Made by a program: the position numbers and the translations under genes. Of a stretch of DNA of 64,000 nucleotides, positions 55,996-64,000 are shown one piece after another. The notes under the pieces are model-generated. The model saw only the letters and a list, made by a program, of their open reading frames with translations, did not search any database and was not told the origin of the DNA. Positions within the stretch are counted from its first letter, which is position 1, and each line of letters starts with the position of its first letter. The stretch spans positions 9,548,001 to 9,612,000 of the forward strand of contig OY727102.1 in the NCBI GenBank assembly GCA_963402885.1, read 5' to 3'. Origin of the DNA: Antedon bifida. Its lineage: Eukaryota; Echinodermata; Crinoidea; Comatulida; Antedonidae.

Positions 55996-57479
55996 CCTAA
56001 ATTAGGTATATGTATGTAAACCCTGTTCTTGTCTCTGACTGTTACCTTCTTTGTACAGTACCTACAGCGGACATTGGGTGGATACCATCATCATTTGATG
56101 GATTGGTCATAGTAGCGTAATGATCTTTCTTACACGCAGTATCAAAATGAGCGAATGTGACATCTATTGATAAGAAAGAGCAAAATACCTTTATTTGTAA
56201 ATAAATAAGTATGTTGAAATATATTCATTTGGTAAGTTTCACCAAAAATGTATTCCGATATTAAAGACATATTTTATGATAAAACAGTACTAAGGGACAA
56301 CATCAACATTACAGTGGTGATAACTTGGATACAATGGCAATTTTATGTTATCCAAATAAGCATTCAGCTTCATGTGTAAACAGTATGAGTATGCGTTTCC
56401 TGCAATAGAACTCAACTGGTTTGTCCAAGTAAGGACTAGGTTTGTCCAAGTAAGGACCAGATTATGTCATGCTTTTACATACCTTGCAATCTTGTGTTTC
56501 CAGCAATAGCTGGGTAATTATGTATACCATGAAATGGAAAAAATGGAGCACCATTATCACCAGACATGAAATTTGCCCTCATGTATCCAGCATTTCCATT
56601 GTCTGGACCACAAGGTGCACACTGTTTTGCACTTTGACCTGCATTCTCCGGTTGATTCTGAAATATTTACATGAAAATGTTAATGGGAAAATGTAATATT
56701 TTAATCAGAATTTATAAATTACGTGACTGATTACACAATGGAATGGCATTATCAGTACACGTTAAGAAAAAGAAGGTAGAAGAGTAAGAAAGTCCTTTGA
56801 CAAATTTCCTTATGAAAGTCAAGTATGCATATATAATATCTATACATTGATTTTATTTGACAGAATGCAAAATATAGTTCCCCAAACTGACAAAATAATA
56901 ACATTTGAAAAACAGAAATAAAATCTTTTAAAATGAATAATAAAAATGTTCATATTTATTGAAAATGTTTATATCTTTTTTTTGTGTCTTTTTTGGGTTT
57001 TTCCCACTTTTATTTCATCGTCATTAACATTGTTCCATTCATTATGATTTTTACATTTATACATTATCTAATCTAATTCATCATAATTGCTTAATTACAG
57101 TATTCAGTTTGTAACATGCTACAAATGTTTATATTCTTACTGAACCTACCTGTAACTCATCGCAATCAAAGAACAGGCTTGTACCAATTATAAACGATGA
57201 CTACATTCTCACACATACTTATCAACAGCTTCATGACTAAGAGAAGATGGCCCAATGACAAATGGCATCACCCCAATGTTGTTGTCTAAAATCTAAAATG
57301 TAAGTTACTATATAAGGAAAAGAGAAGTATTTTGGTATTGCTTACCTACTCCAACTGTGTGGTGAATTACATTATCCTGAATTGCATCCAGATAGCAGGA
57401 CTGAAGCCATTATGAAATGTATATTCACGTACAAACGATGGACTTTCTACAGTAACTTCTCCAATATCCAAGAAAGCAA
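55996..57479 (-). pseudogene. Fibrocystin-L-like exons, upper half of sub-block 2 (unit B)
   Basis: Exons at 55996-56163, 56483-56657 (intact), 57150-57200, 57219-57285 (remnant) and 57346-57479, equivalent to those at 24812-26293 in A with the same deletions. Confidence 0.75.
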
Positions 57480-57645
57480 CTGAATAATGTGGCTCATAAT
57501 AATCTGAAACAAATAAATAAGTGTCACTATCGAATGAATAAGTGCCAGACAAAAACCTCAGGGAAAAAAAAGTTACAATTACAGAACTAACACTTTCCAA
57601 TGTAAGAATGTTCCTTTATAGAAGTATTTTAACACAACCTGTGTT

Positions 57646-57906
57646 ATTATAATGTATTATTCTGGTCCTCAAGCTTTACTGGAAACTGAGGAAATTCGGA
57701 TTAGGCCCTCCACGGACCCTCGACAGCCAGCAGTGCAGCGCCTACCAGATCAGCACACCGGGAGACAATCCCCTACTTTTTTTCAAACAGTGTACCACGT
57801 TCTTTAATGTGCACTGTTAAGTACACAGGACCAACGGCTTTACATCTCATCCGAAGAATAAGGCAATGAGAGTAAAGCATCCTGCCTAAGGAACCATGGT
57901 GGTCTA
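57646..57906 (-). repeat. SINE-like conserved segment (unit B)
   Basis: Counterpart of 26460-26720, one T longer in a T run. Confidence 0.4.
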
Positions 57907-58606
57907 TTTATAATTATTTTCTCTCAATCAAATAACAATCATTGCCATGATTCAATAAATTGTTTATTAATTAAAAATATAAAAATCATCACCATTAATG
58001 ACCAGAAATAATGAGTGATAGAGCTGATAATGTTAGTTTTCCCAACGATTATATAATCTTAAGTTTCCAAAGAAGGAAAGAAGGCAAATAAAGAGAATGC
58101 TAGAAGTTTGGACTGGCAAACAGTTTAGTGTACACATAAACAGTAGTTACTGGCACTGTATACTTCAACACAAAGAATAATTATTCTAAATATTTATTTC
58201 TTAGGCTTAATACTTACAATAGTTGATTAGATCCACTGCTAGCACTCTTCTTCCTTAGATTCATTCGCATAGTCTGACATTTTAACTTAAGGTACCTTCT
58301 CTGTGGGTGCTCAAATGAAAACTGTCAATGGATGTCAAAGGTTGAAAAAGCAATGCGTTGCTCAATTTCTAAACAATGACCCTGTTGTACACACATTTGA
58401 CTGGATATTTGTTTAATTAATGTACAGTATGTATATGCATGTATGAACATGCTCGCCTGCATCTTAAATTGAGAGGATCTGTGTGTGTAGCATCCAATAA
58501 GAATTTAGTGAAGTTCGAGAAGCTGGGAAGAGCAACCCTGTGTTGATCTGGGCCTCCGTGGATAAATTGAACTTATTATACCTATTCATGGTAACAGTAA
58601 CGTTTG

Positions 58607-58900
58607 TTGCTCTTAGAGTGGATACGGTAGTCTACAATTGAAGATGCTTTTAAAATTGGGGTAGGGGGAAGTATTAATAGAAGGTAGTGGGTTAAATAGA
58701 GGGAGACCTGCATTGAAAATTTGAAATGGACTGTAGTCTTCAAAAAGAAGTTGCTCTTAGATTGGATACATCACTAGTCTACAATTGATGGTGATTTTTG
58801 AATTATAATGCAGTATTAAATAGAAGATGGATGGTTAATTAGAGAGAGAACTGCATTGACAATTTGAAAATGACTTATAATTAATTATCTTCAAAAATCT
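58607..58900. repeat. Left-boundary tandem pair before sub-block 1 (B/C junction)
   Basis: Same pair as at 27420, followed by the shortened A-type left end (TTAATTATCTTCAAAAATC). Confidence 0.7.
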
Positions 58901-58941
58901 TCAATTAGATTAAACTGAACATCAAATTTCTCAACAACTTT

Positions 58942-61900
58942 TAGTGTTGATCTGCGATTGATATGTGGAAAACACCCTCAATGACAGAAAACTCTGTTGA
59001 GTTGATACCTTCTAGCGTGGATGAGTTGGAATAAACAATGCTGAATTTAAAGAAGTAACCACTTCCTGACAGATTAATGGCAAGATCAGTGAAGTTGGCC
59101 CAGCCATGGATTATATCTACATACGAATAATTCCTTTTTTTTCGTAGAATATTTGTATCAAACCTATGGTGTATTACCACAGCTTGATAGCCTATATTGG
59201 AGTTTAGAAAGAATTGTGTTAAATCTACACTGGTATCCAATATAGAGATGCAAGGTTGAATCTCAAATAGCATCAGCCGTTGTAAACGTATACTCATTGT
59301 GCTTGAGAATTGATAGATGATTTCTACTCCTGGGTCACTAGATGCCTCTTCTTCAGCTTGCTTCTCAGAATACCTGTGAACCAATTAGTTATGTTGTTTT
59401 GTAATGATATAGGCATTATGGTTATGTTCGTTACAAGCCACACATGAGAATACAATTTAAGACTTTGGACAAGACGATACAAGCCAGTTCTTTACAACAG
59501 TAACTCTACAGAAAACTCTACTTCAACTCATTACTTCTTAAATGTGACTTACGTTTTATTGCCTGTACTTGGACCTCCTGTTGTATTTGTTGCTCTCACA
59601 CCCCTTGTTGGGTCTTCGGCTGGGGGAGAAGGATCGGTCATTGCTAATAACCTCAACTTCAAGACTCTCGTACAAAGTACCGGTTTGTGCTGCATTAACA
59701 ATTTCTGCTTGAAGGTTAACTAACTCATCATGTTCTAGGGTTGAATTGCCTGTAAGGAAGAAATGTTAATTATTGTTTAGATATTAAAAGAATAGGCAAT
59801 GAAATAAAATTCAACTCATTTCTAAACATATAAAACTGAAAAAAGAAGAAATCTGGATAGATTATGTGATACTTTAATATGGTTAAAGAAAGCTATTTAC
59901 TTACTGTATTATATATACCAAACTGGCAAGATTGTTAACAAGATCTTCTTCATAGAAGTCATCAACATCAACAGAAGCCACACCAACGTCAACCATTATA
60001 ACCGGTGTAGTGATGATGTCAATTGGGTCACTACCACGTATAAGTATCCAAAGAGTCTGCCAATCGCGATCAAAATAGTTCTCGCCATAAATGCTGGAGT
60101 CATGAACTGATCGTCTGGTCTATTTGGATCTTCTGGAACCCATATGAACATATCTCCATCCAGCTGCCTGTTATTTGGCATGACATAGTGACCTTGATGG
60201 TACACATCTAAGCGTTGAGGATTGGCATACCAGATGCCGACAACTATTTTCTGATCTGGAGCTGTGTTCAGGAAATGAAGTCATAACGTTTGAGGATTCG
60301 TTGAACTCTCATAAACATCTCATAAGTCTCTCCAATTGCAACGATAGACATAAATGTGCTGATGCGCTCTTGACATGTGTACCCATGACACCAGCCGTGA
60401 TCTTGTGGTCCATTGATCAAATCAACATAACCGTTAGACACAATGACGATTGGTGAAGACGTCGTAATTCTTGTGTCAGGATCAAGACTTTCAATAATCA
60501 ACATAGCGTAATCGTAGTCATAGCATTCAAAAGCCTGCCAAGATTCATGCCATATGCAGTCTTCTGTACCAATGATACCTTAATGAAAAGAGCAGATTAG
60601 ATAAAAGATTTTACTACCATTGATGTCTGTAACCATCATGTTTGAAATTCTATAATCCTATAATTCTAAGTCCACGTCTCGGATCTCTGTCCCACTCGTA
60701 TGCAGAATCAGGAATAACATAACCAGGCCGTGATCCTACTAGAATTCCACCATCTTCGTCTCTGATCATTGCATTCTTAAATGCATCACAATCCATCTCC
60801 ACGCACTCAGAAGGATTAAAGACCCCTTCCCTTCAATTTGTGACGTTTTGTAAAAATAATACATATATATTACTTTAAAAACATTAAACAAGGTCATTCC
60901 TTGTCTTAAATGTACGTTTTATGGTAAATTATGATAAAAAGTGAGAAACAATGCACTACCTATGTAGCTCGCGGCGAATGACCTCTCGTGGGCAGTCTTT
61001 AGGTCTAGCCTAGCTAGGCTGAGTTTTGTAGGCCTAGCCGGTAAACATCGGTAACGTACGAATATCGTATGCTAGTTATATACCTAGCCTGACGTTGTAT
61101 AGTTGCTGCATTAATTGTCTTTCTATATTTGCCAGACTCCGTTGATACAAAATGGGGAAAACCTGGTACTTTCGGTGAAAATTTATGAGTCTTCCATTTG
61201 TTTTGGCCTCACGATCAATCAAAAAGTGGGTGAATTACAGAAGAAAAACAAAAATATCAATCCGCACGCAATGCATTTTGGGATTTATAGCGGGCCGCTA
61301 AAATTACTAGAATCAACTTATTTTTCACATTTTTAACCATTTAAAGACAAAAAAGTTACCATATAATATTTATTTTTACATTAATTGTAGTTTGTGACCT
61401 TAAATTAGATCTAAAAAACGTAGGGAAGGGGGTCTTTTTAACTTTACTGTAGTGTTAAGATTAAATGAAAAGTATTGTAGGTACAGAAAGTGTACTAGGT
61501 TGATGAAAATAATGCAATTAGCAAGTAAAGATACACAATGATTTACAATAACGTAACTTGGATAAATGCAAGCGGTCCGTAGATATATAGGATAAATACT
61601 ATTAGTACTTACCCTAAATTAGGTATATGTATGTAAACCCTGTTCTTGTCTCTGACTGCTACCTTCTTTGTACCTATAAGCATTCAGCTTCATGTGTAAA
61701 CAGTATGAGTATGCGTTTCCTGCAATAGAACTCAAACAATGGCAGTTGTTGGTTTGTCGAAGTAAGGACTAGGTTTGTCCAAGTAAGGACCAGATTATGT
61801 CATGCTTTTACATACCTTGCAATCTTGTGCTTCCAGCAATAGCTGGGTAATTATGTATACCATGAAATTGAAAAAATTGAGCACCATTACATGAAATTTG

Positions 61901-63088
61901 CCCACACGAATCCAGCATTTCCATTCTCTGGACGAGGTGCACGCTGTTTTGCACTTTGACCTGCATTCTCCGGTTGATTCTGAAATATTTACATGAAAAT
62001 GTTAATGGAAAAATGTAATATTTTAATCAGAATTTATAAATTACGTAACTGATTACACAATGGAATGGCATTATCAGTACACGTTAAGAAAAAGGAGGTA
62101 GAAGAGTAAGAAAGTCCTTTGACAAATTTCCTTTCGAGTGAAAGTCAAGTATGCATATACTGTATAATAAATATACATTGATTTTATTTGACAGAATGCA
62201 AAATAGAGTTCCCCAAAATGAAAATATAATAAAAATTGAAATACAGAAAAAAAAAAAACATCTTTTAAAATGAATAATAAAAATGTTCATATTTATTGAA
62301 ACTGTTTATATCTTTTTTTTTTTTTTTTTGGTTTCCCACTTTTATTTCATCGTCATTAACATTGTTTCATTCATTATGATTTTTACATATATACAGTATT
62401 CGGTTTGTAACATGCTATTTAATGTTAAATCTTACTGAACCTACCTGTAACTCATCGCAATCAAAGAACAGGCTTGTACCAATTATAAACGTCCATTCTC
62501 ACACATACTTATCAACAGCTTCATGACTAAGAGAAGATGGCTCAATGACAAATGGCATCACCCCGATGTTGTTGTCAGCAAGAACAAGATCAGTCATTTG
62601 GAAAAAGACTCCATAATCCCAATTCTTCCAGATGAAGAAATTGGCAATCTGACCATCCCTCGTCATGAACACCGTGCAAAGAAGTATGGCCTTCGTTGTT
62701 GCTCCATTGACTTTCAACGTCACAATCTCCCCACTGACATGGTACAGCACCATCTCAGAGCCTACCACAGTGTTGTCTTGTAGGATGACATCTCTGGAGC
62801 TCTCAATTTCAATACCTGCTGGCCACGATATATCCTCAGCATTGTAGCGGTCTTGATATGTACCAGGAAAGACAGAACAGCAGATTAATCTAAAATGTAA
62901 GTTACTATATAAGGGAAAGAGAAGTATTTTGGCATTGCTTACCTGCTCCAACTGTGTGGTGAATTACATTATCCTGAATTGTTAGTCCTGAAGTACCAAA
63001 CATCCCGATAGCAGGACTGAAGCCATTATGAAATGTATACAACCGCTGGACCTTCTACAGTAACTTCTCCAATATCCAAGAAAGCAAC
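58942..63088 (-). pseudogene. Fibrocystin-L-like exon cluster, sub-block 1 of unit C
   Basis: Exons at an offset of 58837 from A: 58942-59373, 59553-59749, 59919-60578, 60675-60815, 61613-61673, 61816-61979, 62445-62489, 62509-62889 (intact beta-helix exon) and 62943-63088. Sequence is almost identical to A, including the fused lowest exon. Confidence 0.78.
60820..61437. mobile_element. TTAA-flanked MITE-like element in an exon (unit C)
   Basis: Third copy of the same insertion, TTAA at 60816-60819 and 61438-61441. Confidence 0.82.
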
Positions 63089-64000
63089 CTAAGGGAACAT
63101 TATACTTACCTGTTGATTAAGTTAATTAACAATTGGGATGAAATATTTTACAGTACTTTGTACTTAATTTATTATTAACATTAAAACATATTTTAGTGTA
63201 AATTAAAAATAATTTTATTTTATAGTTGTTTATTTATAATTTAATTTAGCATTTACTTAAACTATAGGCTTAATATAATTAAGTTAAGTTATCTTGCCCA
63301 GTGGGCTAGTCACAACAAAAACAAAAATCAAGCCCTGCTGAAATGGAAGCCTTATAATTCTTTTTTGCACTTTTTTTTATAAAAAGAAGAATTATCTGCA
63401 ATTGCACCATTGGCTGCAACAGTATTTTTAATTAATGATTTATGATTTTTTTCAAATAACTACTGCATATATCACAATATATCACTTTTTAACAATTAGC
63501 CAGTAAATCATGGTCTGGTGTTAACATTCTGAATTTTCCACTGATGCAGTGATGCCTGAATTTCACTACACTGCATAAAATATTAGTAAGCCTATTATAA
63601 GATTACCTTTTCCTTCAAATAGAATACAGTAAATGTCCATCTGGGTCTTGTCTTCTAATATGTGATGCTTCAAAACACATATCCAGTCGTCTTCTGTTGG
63701 TCATTTTGAGATTTTTTTCTTCTGAAGAAACAATAACAATTCTACTAATTTTTTAATTAATTATTAATTATTAGGTCGTACAGACAGTGACCAACAACTT
63801 TATGTCTTGTCTGAAGAATCACCCAAGAACACAGACAAGTCAGCACAGATCTCGAATTATAAAATATTGCTTATTGAATCGATCAAAAGATGTGTACGGC
63901 GTAACAGTTAGCGTTATTTAAATATTCCTTGTTTTTAACTATATAAATATTGACTTTTTGGAACTGAAGTTGATTTATAAAAAGCATATAGGCCTATTTA
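63089..64000. other. AT-rich stretch (unit C)
   Basis: Counterpart of 4252-5163. It has a short TAATTATTA expansion near 63760 not seen in A or B. No gene seen. Confidence 0.55.

Larger units (their letters stand above)
27648..58837. repeat. Macro-repeat unit B (31.2 kb)
   Basis: Second, complete copy of the tandem unit. It is longer than A because of the TA-flanked element at 33505-36492 and the local duplication at 36631-38714, partly offset by a 666-bp deletion in its Gypsy element. Its left end (27648-28050) keeps about 100 bp that are deleted in both A and C, including a fuller splice-donor segment and the sequence around the second half of the first exon. Confidence 0.93.
58838..64000. 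repeat. Macro-repeat unit C (partial)
   Basis: Start of a third copy, aligning with A at a constant offset of 58837 through the exon cluster. It shares with A the two short left-end deletions that B does not have. It runs off the window about 590 bp before the site where B carries its 2988-bp insertion, so the state of that site in C is unknown. Confidence 0.93.

Noticed and set aside
1..64000. CRISPR array or bacterial operon
   Set aside because: Repeats are long, diverged and transposon-like, there are no short regular spacers, and the DNA shows introns and LINE/SINE elements of animal type.
1..64000. The tandem units as a pure assembly artefact
   Set aside because: Units carry private insertions, duplications and deletions with proper target duplications. 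However, separation of two haplotypes cannot be fully excluded without read data.

Overview
This is AT-rich animal genomic DNA with no protein-coding gene that reads through intact. It has spliced minus-strand exons with GT/AG borders, a Ty3/Gypsy retrotransposon, fragments of non-LTR elements, tRNA-derived Pol III elements, several MITE-like elements and clusters of a TAGGCCTA palindrome. The host exons resemble the 3' part of a fibrocystin-L (PKHD1L1) type gene. Together these suggest a marine invertebrate deuterostome such as an echinoderm or hemichordate. That assignment is inference.

The window is a tandem array of one very long unit. Unit A is 1-27647, unit B is 27648-58837, and unit C starts at 58838 and runs off the end. 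The copies are nearly identical, but B differs from A by discrete events: a 2988-bp TA-flanked element (33505-36492), a 1042-bp tandem duplication (36631-38714) and a 666-bp deletion inside its retrotransposon. At their left ends A and C share deletions that B lacks, so the array is not a simple A-B-C series.

Each unit contains two older, diverged sub-blocks of the same minus-strand exon series. Sub-block 1 (about 1-4260 in A) carries a 618-bp TTAA-flanked element inside an exon, plus small frameshifting deletions. Sub-block 2 (about 16160-26300 in A) carries a 5'-truncated LINE fused into an exon, a 5.9-kb Gypsy element 20 bp from a splice acceptor, and different deletions. Each sub-block is broken in different exons, and each serves as the empty-site reference for the other's insertions.

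Between the sub-blocks (about 4.3-16.1 kb in A) lie TAGGCCTA clusters, a three-copy 190-199-bp repeat, a tRNA-derived SINE with a second Pol III-like unit inside a larger inverted repeat, a 2.08-kb tandem duplication whose copies each hold a 502-bp TIR element, a 201-bp TIR element, and a row of tiny minus-strand exons of matching phase that would encode short acidic peptides.

The Gypsy element has gag, protease, RT, RNase H and integrase regions, and TG...CA LTRs with a 5-bp target duplication. It is dead: gag is split by a non-LTR-like fragment and a four-unit satellite, pol has a stop and frameshifts, and integrase has lost its Cys pair and holds a poly(A)-tailed insertion. The interest of the window lies in the array's layered history of insertion and duplication and in the micro-exon row, not in an intact operon-like system.
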